This document shows, in pieces, positions 42,913 to 55,468 of a stretch of DNA of 64,000 nt; within the stretch, counting starts at the first letter, position 1; each line of letters opens with the position of its first letter. Location: contig CM048846.1 in the NCBI GenBank assembly GCA_026545225.1, positions 16,677,001-16,741,000 of the forward strand, given 5' to 3'. A program made the position numbers and the translations under genes. The notes below the pieces were generated by a model. That model did no database searches. It was not told where the DNA came from and saw nothing but the letters and a program-made list of their open reading frames with translations. The stretch comes from Cornus controversa (taxonomy: Eukaryota > Streptophyta > Magnoliopsida > Cornales > Cornaceae).

Positions 42913-43278
42913 CCTTAGTGATCAAAGCCTCCACCTGTTGCCTTAAACTTCTGCATTCATTGGTGGTATAGCCGAAGTCACTGTGGAGAGAATAATGTTT
43001 GTTCTTATCCCTATGTTCTAGGGGTTGCATGATGGCCAAAGGCGAGTGAAAGATTTCTTTGCTTTTATTTTCATAATAGAACCTAGCTAGAGACACTTTC
43101 AAAAGGGTGATCTTCTTTTCAACTTTTTATTTTTTTGCTGGCTCTTGAGCAAACGAATGAGTAACTCAGGGTCGGTGGCTTCTCCTTGACGATCTGGGTT
43201 TTTGTTTGTTGTGCCACAGTAATCAAGGTTGATCACTGCTTTTTGGCCACCTCATCCTCCTCTATCCTTAGGTACTTT

Positions 43279-46200
43279 TGATAGAGTATTTAACTTCAAT
43301 TGTGAAACATATGATGTGAAAGTTGAGATTAATGTGACATGGACAAGAGGTATGCATTGACTAGGACTTTTCTATCTCCAGATAAGTCTGGAAAATTAAA
43401 AAACCAATCTCCTACTATGACACATTCTCATTTAACTGCTATAAATATAGGGACGGTCCATATACCAAGGTACGCTATTAATACCCTCTAAAGTGTTTTT
43501 ATAGCTTAAGAAAGTCCTTTCGATTTTTGACTTGATCGTCGGAGCATAGTCGGCCAACACCGCACCAGTGTCCTTCCAATTTGTCTTCTCTTGTCCTTTT
43601 ATAAGTTGGCGTTTGACCAGCTCGAGGTGGATTGTTGCTTCAACAGTTGGCGCCATCTATGGGAACTGTCACAAACTTAACTGTTCTATCCAAAGCACAT
43701 ACGAAGCATGATGTACCTACGATCTAGACTAGATACTATAGCCGAGCAGAACTCTCTTTCCTGCCACAATCCTCCAGTCGGGCAGGACCCTCCTATCGGC
43801 CACGACCTTCCTGCCAGACAAGACCCTCCTGTCGAATAGGAACATCCTACCGACCATAACTTTCTAGTCGAACAAGACCCACTGGTCGCCCCTGATCTTC
43901 CCGGTCACAACGTGCCGTTGGCAAGACAATGATGCATGTAACCCCCTAGTCATGGAGACTTCCTATGGCATGCCCTGGAGTTCCAAATGACCAGGAGTGT
44001 GTTACAACGTTGGAATACCAGGTCCAGAACTTAAATCAAAGTCTGGCCTAGGTGACCCAGCAAAATACAGCAATCCTGTCACACCGGTGTCGTCACGGAG
44101 TCACCTTAGGCCTATTGATGTAGAAGGGGACGGTGTTGGGCGAGGCAGTGAAGTTCCGGTGAACGACACAGCCCAAAACATAGTTAAATACAGGACGAAT
44201 CCCAGTCATCTAGTCCCATTCAAGAAGACCTGTATTCATGGAGACTCAGGGCATCCAAGGGAGGCTGCCTATTATGATATAGAGATGCAGGACCTCAGAG
44301 CCAAGGTAGAGAGCACGGCTCACGCCATGAAGGGGAAATGCCCTGCTACAATGGAAGATCTAGTTCAGCAAACCAACTTCCCTTTCTCCATTTGAGTAAT
44401 GAACTGTCCTTTACCCAACAAGTTCAAGATGCCCTGCCCTTGAAAACTTTGATAGGACTAAGGACCCGCTAGATCATCTGGAGACCTACAAGACTCTGAT
44501 GCACCTCCAAGGAATATTGGATAAAATCATATGCAGAGCATTTTCTACTACATTGAAAGGTTCTACCCATCAATGGTCCATAGAACTGGGGGGATTTGAT
44601 ATCTGGTACAGGCCAAGGATGGAGACAAAATGCCCTAGTGCTGGCAGACTTTATAGCCAAATTCACTTATCCCCCAAAAGAGAAACAAGTTTGCCAGAAA
44701 AAAAGGTGGAGAACCCAGTTCAACAGAACGAAGAGGGCCTAATGGACCCAGGCTGCACGTGGGAATTATTCATGGATGGATCGTCGAATGCGCAAGCAAG
44801 TGGCACAGAAATTTTGATCAAATCCCCAGAGGGTGAAACATTTATATGTCTTGCAGTTAGGGTTCAATGCAACAAACAACGATGCTGAGTATGAAGCCTT
44901 GATTACAAGGCTGAAGATAGCCAGGATTCTGAAAGTACAATAGTTAAAAACCTACACTGAATCCTAGTTTGTTGCCCGACAAGTCCGCGCAGAATATAAA
45001 GCAAAGGGAGAAAAGATGAAATCTTACTTACAAAAAGTGCAAGAGCTGGTCACTCACTTTCAGAAATTTTCCATCACACGGGTCCCCCGCAATGAGAATT
45101 CTAATGCAGATGCTTTTACTCGATTGGCAATAACACAAGAAGCCGTTAATGGGGCAGTGCTTGTAGAATGCATGGACAACCCGAGTATAACAGAAAAAAT
45201 ATCGTGTAAGGTGAACCAAGTCACCCAAGGCATGAAATGGGCAAATTGATTGTTAAGTACATTAGGGATGGCCAGCTACCACCTGATAAGGCGAAGGCAC
45301 GCAGAATAAGAATCGGGGCGTCCAGATATATCCTGATCGATGGAATCCTCTATAAAAGAGGAGTCACATTACTGTACCTGCGATGTGTATCGACTGAAGA
45401 GGCTCAACATGTCATGGAGGAAATCCATAGAATGGAGTGTGGTAATCATGCATGGGGCAGGTCCTTGGCCCATAAAGCTATCAGGCAGGGATACTATTAG
45501 CCCACTATGCAGCAGGATGTGCTGAACTTCGTTAGAAAGTGTGAGAAGTGCCAACACTTTGCTAACGTCCTAAAATAGCCCCTGAACAAATTGACTCCAA
45601 TAGTTGCCCCATGGCCCTTCGCCCAATGGAGAATGGACTTAATCGACCTTTTACCTATGGGAAAGGGGCAAACAAAATTCGCAATTGTGGCAATTAACTA
45701 CTTCACCAAATGGGTGGAAGCAGAGCCTTTGGCCACGATCAGGGAGAAGAATGTCATCAATTTCATGTGGAAGTCAATCATATGCAGATTCGGCATCCTA
45801 AGGGTCATTGTCACTAACAACAAAAAATAGTTTGAAAGCACACTCTTCTAGAGCTTTTGAGCTGAGCATGGCATAAGTAATCACTACTCATCCCGGGGCC
45901 ACCCGCAGGCTAATGGGCAAGCCAAAGTAGCTAACAGAACTATACTCAAAATGATCAAAACACGCTTAGAAGGGTCCAAGGGCATAAGGCCTGAACTGCT
46001 GTTGAGCATCCTATGGTCTTATAGGACCACTGCCAAAGTTCCTACAGAGGAGACGCCATACTTTTTAGCCTTCAGAAGCGAAACGGACCTTCCAATTGAA
46101 ATAGGACAGGTACAAGTCATCAGACTAAGCACTATAACCCCAGTCAAAATTAAAATGAGCTAAGGGCTAATGCCGATTTCATTGAAGAAAGAAGAGAACA

Positions 46201-46810
46201 AGCACGAGTACGGGTGGTGGTATATTAGCAAGCTATGTCCCGGTACTACAACACTTGGGTTAAGCAGAGGAGTTTTCAACTTGGAGACCTAGTCATTTGT
46301 GAGGTCACTCAAGCCACCAAACCTCCAGGCACCAAAAAATTGGCTCATAACTGGGAAGGCCCTTATAGAGTGGTCCAGACTCAACTGCAAGGCACATATT
46401 AGTTGGAAACCTTGGAAGAAGGCAGTTAGCCCATCTTTGGAATGTTGGGCATCTAAGGAAGTACTATCAGTACGATTCTTTTATAGCTTACATTTATTTT
46501 TGGCAGTTTCATTTAGAGCTTGGCTTTGTTATCAAGCCATAGAGCAAGGCTTTGAGTTTTCTATTTTTTTCCTCTCGAATAAATTCTATTATTAGAATAT
46601 TAATATAAGCGTTGCATTTCAAAATATGTTATCATATTTAAAACATTGTTAAAAAAAGCGTCTTTATAGTTTAAAAAAACACTTCTGATTTCTGACCTGA
46701 TCATCGGAGCATAGTTGTCCGGCACTGCGCCGGTGTCCTTCTAATTACTCTTCTCTTGTTCTTTTACAGGTTAGTATTTGACCAGTTCGGGGTGGATTTC
46801 TGCTTCAACA
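43279..46810 (+). mobile_element. Broken Ty3/gypsy (Tat-like) element nested in the opposite one
   Basis: A 5' LTR (about 43279-43645) is followed by a primer region with TTGGCGCCATCTATGGG. Then come gag-like sequence (about 44.0-44.4 kb), RNase H-like and integrase pieces (about 44.7-46.2 kb, with VAINYFTKWVEAEPLA), and a partial 3' LTR (about 46640-46810). Flanks are ACTTT (left) and ACTTC (right). Most of gag-pol is lost and what remains is broken many times. The LTR ends shared by both sides are clearly diverged, so it is old, but younger than the element it entered. Confidence 0.75.
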
Positions 46811-47635
46811 ACTTCTGAGCATGAAAATTCTGATCACAGATATCCCTCGGGACATTCATTACCAGAGATATGTGGAAACCTTCTTTTGATAAAACTACTC
46901 TTAAAAGCTTCTACCGTCGTGGTTCAATCACACTGATCTATCATCGACATCTTTAAATTGAAGCGGGTTAAGAAAGATTTCAATGTCTCTTATTTAACCT
47001 GCCTCATAGTGAATAGTGAGGAGATTGTCCTCTTTCGTTCTTAATTTTCAACGTATTGGGCTACGAATAGCTCACACAACCTTACGAAGTTCGAGATTGA
47101 ACGAGGTGATTGTTGTTTGAACCAAAGTAACACTGGCCCAGCCAAGCTAGATGGAAAGATTTTATACATGAGCGCATCTTTTTTTATATCCAGTGTCATC
47201 TTCTGCTAATATTGGTAAATATGTTCCATGATCTGTCTTTCCATCAAAAGTGATGAACGTAGGCAGGGTAAACCTTCTCAGCCTTTCGGACCTGATTATA
47301 TTTTTTGTAAAGAGAGACTTGGTCAGCTTGCTGGCTGTGAGCGCTCAGTTAGCTCGATAGGAGGATCAGCTACCTTTCAGTTAATCGATCTCCCATAATA
47401 TATGGGCCTTCCACTTCGGGTTGGGCTGTGCGAGATGAGGGTTTCTGACTGTGGGTTGGTTATGATGAGAGGCACTCAACAAGTGGTTACTCGATCCAGT
47501 CCCTTCATTCCGCTGCGCGTTCAACCCTTGCTTGGAGATCAACAATTTGCTGGCACAGAGTCTCGTTCTGCTGGGTCAACTGTCGGACGTTTGGCTGCGC
47601 GTGAAAATCCTAAATGTTTGGCTGTTGATGTTATT

Positions 47636-48952
47636 TTAAAAATGTAAAATAACTCGCAAGTGTACGAATCTATTGAAGTATAGATCGGCAAGAACGAGGT
47701 CGAACCCAAAAGAATGCTTTGAGAAGAAAACTAACACAAATTCAAATTAATTTAAAACTAATCTAGTTTAAACAAAGTTTGGTTGATTTAAGAGAAATTA
47801 AACTAACATGAAAATAAAATATTACTAGTGGAATCAAACAGAGAAAATAACTAAGGTTTCGGATTCCACCGCTATTAAATCCATGAAGCTTATAATATTT
47901 ATTTATTAATTCCCAAATTTAGAGTAGCAATCAAGAAATCAATCTATTGCTCACTCAAGATTTAACAATAAAGCACTATGAAAAATATATTCAAAAGGTA
48001 GATTTTCCTTCGCTTTACTAGTGTAAAATTCTAAGCATCTTGTGTATCCAATTTAATGAAAAATATAAGATCAAAGATTATCACTTTTAAGAAATACAAA
48101 CCCAAGCTTAGATTAATTATAATACTTTCTAACTACCACATATACATGATATAGATGGTGAAAGAACTATAAAATAATTAATCACAAGAAACAAAAATCA
48201 TAAGCAATTAAATCATAGACAAGGGAATCAATTAATGAACAAAAGAACTTCACTTCATTAATGGAGATTTCCTCCTTAACCGTAGTTGAGGAGTTTAGTT
48301 ACACATGATAGAAGAAGAAGAAGATAACAAAATAATAAAAGACATAATGAATAAATAAAACCCGGATTGTTTCTGTCTTCTCTACCTTGGCCTCCACTTA
48401 TTTTTTTTCACCAAAATAGCCTCCAATTCACCTCTTTATACCCCAAGAGAATACATAAAGTCCTAATCCAATTAGGAGATAAAGTCCTAATCTAATTAGG
48501 AGATAATTAGGGTTTTCCCGCAGCCCTAAATAGGTATATTTTTCTGCTGACATTCGGCCCAAGTTTTGACCTAGTAGAAGTCCGATTCACGAAATTTACG
48601 TGAAATACAAAAGTGTCCAGAATCAAATTTCATTCAACTAACGCGAGAATTAAGTCGAATTGATGCTCGAAAATAATACTTTTGATCCACTTTCCAAAAC
48701 GGGATTAAAACTAGATTAAGTGCAGAATTGGGCTTTAGACCCGTAATCTTTTTAAGCAGTTATAATTCTCTTGAACCTCTTCTTTAGGCTGATTTGAGTT
48801 GAAATATGGAGTTGAATGGACCCATTAGATGTAGGCTTCATATAACCTTCTTGGATATCATTTTTAAAAACCCAAAATCATGGTTTTATCTGAAATAATC
48901 ATTAAAAAGACAGAAAACACAAAAACATAATAAAATCACATATAACCTATCA
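47636..48952. mobile_element. LTR-like insertion in the gypsy gag relic
   Basis: This stretch starts TGATGTTATTTT and ends AACCTATCA (TGAT...ATCA). It contains the AACTCGCAAGTGTACGAATC block seen in many plant gypsy LTRs. It divides the gag-like region of the minus-strand relic. No target repeat was found, so the borders are less secure. Confidence 0.5.
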
Positions 48953-49580
48953 CTAAGAGAATAAAATATGCAAATTAAGAGGTTAGAATGCGTAACATGC
49001 AACGCTGATCAGCTGTATAGGCGGCGCCACCCTTTGATTCATAAGAGGTCTACGCAAATCTGCCACATCGTAAGTATTTCTTCTCGTGTCTACCATGATT
49101 GCAAATTCTTCAAGTTTCAAATAGAAAATGATTAAACATTTCCCATAGGCGGCGCCAAAGTGTTGGTACAAAAAATTGCTTAGCTAATTTCTACTAACTA
49201 ATTCAATGCACACACCTAATAAATTTAAGAATAATATTTTTGAGAAAGAAATTGAGGTGAGGATTTGGGGATCCCTTTTCATTCATCTTTTTCAGATATT
49301 AATACAAGTTGGAATTTGAGTATAATAAATCTTTATTGGATTCAAATTCTCTTATTTGTAACTACCTTTTCTCTCAATGATTCATATTTCTAATATAGTT
49401 TGGACTTATGTCTAAGCTAGGCCATTTTGGCCTCATAGAGGGGTGACTAAGCCCATTCTTTCTTTTAAAATAATTTTCTGGGACTTCTACTAACACTTGG
49501 GCTCAAACCCTCTTGGGCTTGATTCGTTCGCGTATCAGTTGACTCATGTGAATAATTGGAGAATTTTTTCCCTCCATACA

Positions 49581-50636
49581 TTTATACTAAAATTGTAATG
49601 TGATTACTGGCTGAACAAAATTATTAACCAGTTATATTATTGTTATTTTATAGGCACCTTTTAAATGATATATGCGGGTTTGAAGTATTTCTACTATTGT
49701 AAACGATAGTGAGGTCCCAACAAATACACCAATTTTTTTTTTTTCACATCCTGAATAACAAATACACCAATTTATCATATATAACTTACGAACTTAGAAC
49801 ACAAGAAAGTCAAGTGGTAAATCGTTTAAAAAAGTTTCAATTTATTCATTTGCTACTCCAAATTTTGTAACGTCACATGCAAATATTGTTTTTCGTAGGC
49901 AAATCCAATCCATCACTTGAGTGATATTAGCGTTCATATTGGTGTTACTCAACCTACTTTGTTACAACATCATATACTTTTTGAAAAATTTAAAATAAGT
50001 TCTTTTACTTAGTGATTTTTGTAAAAAAATTTGAAATGTTTTATAATAGCTACCCTAATTGAAGACATGATCATGCAAAACCAATTTCCAAATTTTAGCT
50101 TCTGAAATCTTTTAGATTGTATTCAGCTACGTGAAATTGGAGCATTGGAATTAGAATTGACAGAATTGGAGAAAATTTTGTTAATAAAATTATGTTAATC
50201 ATTAAAAAAAAATTCTCTAATTTTACCAATTCCACGCAGTCGAACACACCTTTATTGTATTCAAATATATTAAATTAATTTGTAAGGCAAATTTCACTTC
50301 ATTCATTTGTTAACATTTGATAATACTTGTATAGCAAGACATCAAGATATGATTTTCAACTGTGTAAGTTTTGTACATACTATGTTGTCCAATAGGCTTT
50401 TTTTTTCGTCCTTTCCATAAAAATTGAACATAGTCAAGTATGTTCAATTTTTATTATTATGGTAATAATTTTACCTAAAAACAATATGTTTACTTTAAAA
50501 TTAATTTTTCTTCGTGCAGATAAAGAAAGTGATAATGGTTGCGACAAAAGCTACTTACTTAAGATCACCTTGGACAAGAGGAGTTGACAAGAGTTGGATA
50601 GAAGATGGTCTAACGAAGCAGAACTTATGCAAACAA
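49581..50636. other. AT-rich intergenic DNA
   Basis: No gene was recognised. The stretch contains one small MITE (about 50115-50251) and scattered AT-rich sequence. Confidence 0.5.
50115..50251. mobile_element. Small MITE, about 135 bp
   Basis: The ends form an imperfect inverted repeat (left TATTCAGCTACGTGAAATTG; right, reverse complement, TGTTCGACTGCGTGGAATTG). No clear target repeat was found. Confidence 0.5.
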
Positions 50637-52907
50637 CATTGAAGAAAAAATTGCAAACACAAGTTGCAGAAAAAATATGATAATATTATTGATAAATGAC
50701 TATACATTACATATATTTATAAGTAAGAAAACCTAACATCATAAGAAACCTAAAAATACAAAGAAACTACCCCTACAAGGAAACTGCCCAAAATTAAAAT
50801 TTCTCTATGAATCATAAAAAAATAAGGTAAGAATCATAATCACTAAAAACTACTAATTACCAAAATTAAAAGCAATTCGAATCTTCATTTGACATCTAAT
50901 AAAATTCTAGAAATTTGCTTGAACAAACGTAATTTTAGAGCCCTGGATTAATGAATTCGGTCATTCTCAATCAAGAATGGGTATCTTTAGGTTGAAATGT
51001 ATAAAAAAAAAGTCGATCGAACCAGAAAAAGATTCGATAAAACTGTCCTACATCAATGTCCTCCACCTCAAAAAAATTTGTCTTCGTTAAATTGCGTATA
51101 ATGTGACTTATAAACTGATGTGAAAATTTCATGTAATAAAGTTCCACCCCCATCACAATGTCTTTTGACCTGAAGCCCAAATAGAGGAAAGTTGTTGGTG
51201 TATTTCAATTTTCTAATTGTCTCTAAAGACAGTCATGGATATAATGCACTGATTGTAATTTTTGTAATTTTTTAAGGTACTGATTGTAATTCCCACAATA
51301 TTCTAGAATAGACAATAATCTAACAACATCTGCCAACTGTTGTTTAGGATACTTGTGTTGTCCTCAAAACAATTTGAATTGCACCCAAGTCAATTTCATC
51401 CAAACAAGTCTTGCTTGCCACTAAAAGATATTGTTTATCGCCATCAACATACCCATAGCATAACACCAATATATTTTCATTGGCACTTTTTGAATAGAAA
51501 TTTCTTCATTCGCAATCTGCTCGCATAATGATCCTTCACCAACTTAATGCCCGAATTATTTTATACCATATTGGTCATGCAATTTGGAAAAATCATTGAT
51601 CTGCTGATAATCAATTAATCCATGTTGCTCACTTTCAGCATCGAACTTCTTGTCACCCTTTTCTTTTTTTATGGCATTGAATTCCTTTTCTTTTCCTACC
51701 AGATTATGTATAGGAATTGGTGTTTTTACTTCCTTAACTTCATCATCTTCAACTACAAGAGGTGAAACAACATAATTTTGCTAACAATCAATCTCGTCAA
51801 AGTCACTGGCCGCTTCTACAAAATTATCACTCTCTTCGATGCTACTATCCATTTTGTGAAACTTTTTTCATATACTAGTTGACACTAGAATACTCCGCAT
51901 AGGAGGAAAGCCTATGTGGAGGTACAGGAACATAACCTATATTTGGTTGGTTGCGAGGACATCATGAACACAAATCCAAACCAGTTTACGTTTCTGGTTG
52001 TCACCAATCCCAAGTCTAGCGAAACTCTATCGGAACACCAGTATCATGCGATCTATCCGGTGTACGAACCATTACTTTAGAGTTTGAATTCGTTGTTCCT
52101 GAGCTTGCAGGCTACCCACAGGCCCTGCACTTCGGGATCATTGTAACTAAAGCGGTTGCTGCCAAAACAATCAATCACCATCAAATGCGGGTAAAACAAG
52201 GCTCTGATACCAACTGATGAAGTGGAAGCTATAAAAGCGCAAACAAAGTTACAGAGAAAATTACAAACACAAGTTATAGAGAAAATCAGATAATATTTTG
52301 ATAAACAAATGCCTCATCTTGTGCTAGGTTTGAACATGTAGTTTGTCCTACCTTCTCCGGTTACTCTATGTATGTTCCCACCAAGCTGAAGCGCCTCCCT
52401 CAAGCTTGAATGCCACAAACTTAACCTTCTTATCCTCGAACATATTCATATATTCAAAAAAATACTCAACATCAATGATCTAGTCAAGGAAATCCTCAAT
52501 ATGAAGATGTCCATTAAAAATAGGCATGTCAATCTTAATCCAAAAGTCACGAGTATCCGAATCTCTTTGGTTTTTGTCATGCCTGGCTTGATCACGCCGA
52601 CCCCTCCCAAATCCTTCGAAACCCTCATCATTAAAAACTACTAATTACCAAAAATCAAAACAATTCAAATTCGTCTTGACATCTAATAAAAATTTTGAAA
52701 TCTACTACAAATGGAAAAACGCAATTTCAGAGCCCTAGATAATGAATTTGGCAGAAAAGTACCATGGTCCACTTGTTAGTGGGTTTTGTTTATTGGGTAA
52801 TTTCTGATCGAGAATAGGTCTCTTCGAGTTGAAACGATGTGATCTAGCTGTTCTAGAAAAAGTCAACTGGACCAGGAAAAGAATTGATAAAACTATCCTA
52901 CATCATA
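50637..52907 (-). mobile_element. Rearranged, broken Ty3/gypsy remnant
   Basis: Two diverged LTR copies (about 50637-51060 and 52216-52907) share AACTACTAATTACCAAAA, TTTCAGAGCCCT-like and TCGATAAAACTGTCCTACATC-like blocks. A minus-strand primer site TTGGTATCAGAGCC lies at about 52197-52212. Between them is gag-region debris. A further gag piece with CRM/Reina-type wording (KVKFVAFKLEGGASAWWE) sits within the right LTR copy, so the element has been rearranged. It is broken many times and old. Confidence 0.6.
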
Positions 52908-53043
52908 GTTATTTGATATGGGAAATCAAATTGAACTGAGGGGAATCTTACTATTTGATATTGTCTTTTAGTTTATCTCAGACAATGAGGTTTTTATTTT
53001 TATTTTTGTGTCTATGAATTTTTTAAAGGCCATAATCAGAATA

Positions 53044-53659
53044 TAGTATAAACTTTATAAATTAATACTCGATAAATTAATAATCTCTTTTAAATAATAA
53101 ATTATGTTGGTCCCAACTTTGGCTAAGGTTCTAAATTAATAATTTCTTATATTTATAAGATACTATATTTCAAATTTTCCATTATAGGTTTCTATAGGTC
53201 TCACTTATTACATAAAATAATTTCGAATGACTATGTTGTTTTCTTGAAATATGAATCAAGTGTTGATTGTCTTTTCTTGAAATTTAAGTCTAGTTGGATC
53301 TCATCTCTAATTATTCATAATGCGCTCAAAAGTTATGGGATTGTATTCTCGTATTGCAACAAAAAATTATTTAGCGTCATTGATGCTTTGAGTGCTTCCT
53401 TGCGTGAAATGGGCTCCGAAGTTGTTATATCATTAATTGATTAAATGAGTAAAATACATTGAATCTTAATTGATTAAATGAGTACGACACATTGACTCTT
53501 TAAGACTACTGAGAAACTAAATGTTTTGAAAAAAATAAATAGTGTACAGAAAATATCTTGTTAAATTAATAAGTTATTAATTTATCAATAAATTAATATC
53601 TTGCTTGATTAATATAATTTATGTGGTCCCAATGCTATTAATTTATAGAGGTTATACAA
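53044..53659 (+). mobile_element. Pogo-like (Tc1/mariner) non-autonomous element
   Basis: The ends are inverted repeats (left TAGTATAAACTTTATAAATT; right, reverse complement, TTGTATAACCTCTATAAATT). They continue into AATTAATA and a (T)GG(T/G)(C/A)CC block on both sides, and are flanked by TA. These ends are typical of plant Emigrant/Lemi-type pogo elements. An open frame of 66 codons at 53244-53444 may be the last scrap of the transposase, but this match is weak. Confidence 0.6.
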
Positions 53660-53899
53660 TATGTTTTTTTATGTTTGCAACTTATTAGTGACATTCTTAT
53701 ATATCCAAAATATATATATATATATATATGACATTGACGTTAATCATGGAGCAATTTAATCATTGATGATTTGTGACAAATCTGATTGAAGGCAAAAAAT
53801 TAAGTTACAGAGGTATATATTTTCATAGAGTGGAATCCAAGTTGTTTAGTGATTTAACCCCTAATAGAAAAAAGAGAAATTTAATTTATGTCATCTTTT

Positions 53900-54365
53900 G
53901 GTGCCTCTATAAAGGAGACTTTAACGTAATATAATTTTGTAAAAAAATTAAGTTTTAGTGATCAAACCTAATTAAAATTGCTTTAAGGTGACCTCAACAG
54001 TCACCAAAATTAAAACTTAACTGCCAGTAAGTGACCATTTGATGATTTATTACATAAATGTCCTTATAATAATTTATTTTATAATTGAACAAATTTATCC
54101 TTGTCATCGTATACATACAAAGTCAAGACATTAAAAAGGAAGGATAAAATGAAAAAAAGCAAACCAACATAGAAACTTACAAATTAGAGGGGGAAAAGGG
54201 AGAAAAGTGAAAATGAGTTGTGATCATGGACCGTATACGACCATTAGAAACATTCGTAAATCACCAATAAGACAAAATAAAAGGACTCAAACATACTCTC
54301 ATACTCATCATCACGTTCAAACCAACTTCACCCATATATACACTTCCAAACAAAAAAAAACTTCA

Positions 54366-54406
<41 letters not shown>

Positions 54407-54905
54407 GCTGATATTTATAGAGATTTCAATAGCTTTAACACAAGGCTTCTTAACCTCTTCTTTGAGAACTGTAACAGTCAATACACCATCCTCCAAAGAT
54501 GCCTTAATTTTTAAGTTTCTATATTGGTTTCACCATTTTATTTTTGTTCTTCTTTTACTGTTCGGTCCAAAACTCTATTGATTAGGGTTTCAGAAAGATT
54601 AGCCCATTAGACACCAAACTAAAAAGGAAAAAAAAAGGATGATTGATGAAGAAGAAGAGAAAAGAGGATGAACTGAAACAGTTATCCTTTATATTGGATG
54701 ACAATTTTGTCATCTACAAATTATCTTTTACAATGTTTAATAAATATGTATTTTAAACAAAAATACCCTTAATTGGTCAATAATTAGTGACTAATTTTTT
54801 ACTTTAGTGACTATTTATTTTTTTTAATTTAAAGTCACTATAAAGCAATTTTTTTAATTTTAGTTTCCAAAATATAATTTTTTCTTTCTAATTTAACAAG
54901 CACCT
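53900..54905. mobile_element. Degraded inverted-repeat element with a captured gene piece
   Basis: Sequence at about 53900-53990 recurs in reverse at about 54830-54905 (shared blocks TATAATTTTG/TATATTTTGG, AATTAAAATTGCTTTA/AATTAAAAAAATTGCTTTA and TAGTGAC). The arms are diverged and no target repeat could be fixed, so the borders are approximate. Long AT-rich arms around a host-gene piece suggest a Pack-MULE-like element, but the superfamily is inference. Confidence 0.45.
54411..54515 (-). pseudogene. Captured fragment of a class I small heat-shock protein gene
   Basis: On the minus strand about 33 codons read [20 protein letters not shown] followed by [12 protein letters not shown]. This is the end of the alpha-crystallin domain and C-terminal tail of plant cytosolic class I small heat-shock proteins, where VLTVTVPKEEVKKPxVKxIxIS is nearly constant. 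The usual Pro before KEE is Leu here, and the frame runs on past the normal stop. The rest of the gene is missing. It lies between the arms of the inverted-repeat element at 53900-54905. Confidence 0.8.
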
Positions 54906-55169
54906 ATAGGTACAAATTATCCTTTACCTGAACGATAATGTTTGGGTCAGGTTGTATAATGATAAGTTTAATTCTTACGGCCGATGTGGTCCAATAAGAG
55001 ATTGACACCTCTTTTAAAATTAGAAAGGGTTAAACCCAAAAGATACATAACATTTTAGATCTTCGTATGTGTGGCTCCTATTTTTTCTCTCTCTATCTTT
55101 TCTAGCTGAAATCCTATCCAAATTATTTACATCCATTTGAACTAACAGAGCGGCCCAAAATGGAAAACC

Positions 55170-55208
<39 letters not shown>

Positions 55209-55468
55209 CAATAATTCTGTTAAATAGTAAAATTGGACATTGTGTTTAATTTTGTGTTGATTCTTGTAAATTGGGATGTGAAGGTTTGTCTCCATAGATG
55301 GGAGTCCTCCAAAGAATCTATTATGCTACTTCCCCGCGTTTGAAAAAAACCCATCAAATGATCATGTTGTTTTGTGGCTCAATGAGGACCAGGTTGCACT
55401 AGCTCTGATAGTTTTGTTTATGAACATGGTAATGTTTGTTAATATAGTTTAAGATTTGATATTAAAAT
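54906..55468. other. AT-rich intergenic DNA
   Basis: No gene was recognised. A TA microsatellite lies at about 55173-55204. The last ~45 bases (55423-55468) recur almost unchanged at 63300-63346, on the other side of the MULE. Confidence 0.5.

Larger units (their letters stand above)
41590..49580 (-). mobile_element. Broken Ty3/gypsy (Tat-like) element, host of later insertions
   Basis: Reading down the minus strand gives an LTR-like end (about 49161-49580), a primer-site region with TTTGGCGCCGCCTATGGG, and the start of gag near 49.1 kb. Further gag follows at 46.8-47.6 kb and at 42.9-43.3 kb, then protease-like and reverse transcriptase pieces down to about 41.6 kb, where it is cut off. No second LTR of this copy was found. 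It is broken many times and old. Three later insertions lie in it (47636-48952, 43279-46810, 42717-42912). Tat-like affinity is inferred from the GGCGCC primer region and from gag/RT resemblance. Confidence 0.7.

Noticed and set aside
47402-47647. Plus-strand open frame in the gypsy relic
   Set aside because: Antisense to gag-like sequence on the minus strand; no match of its own.
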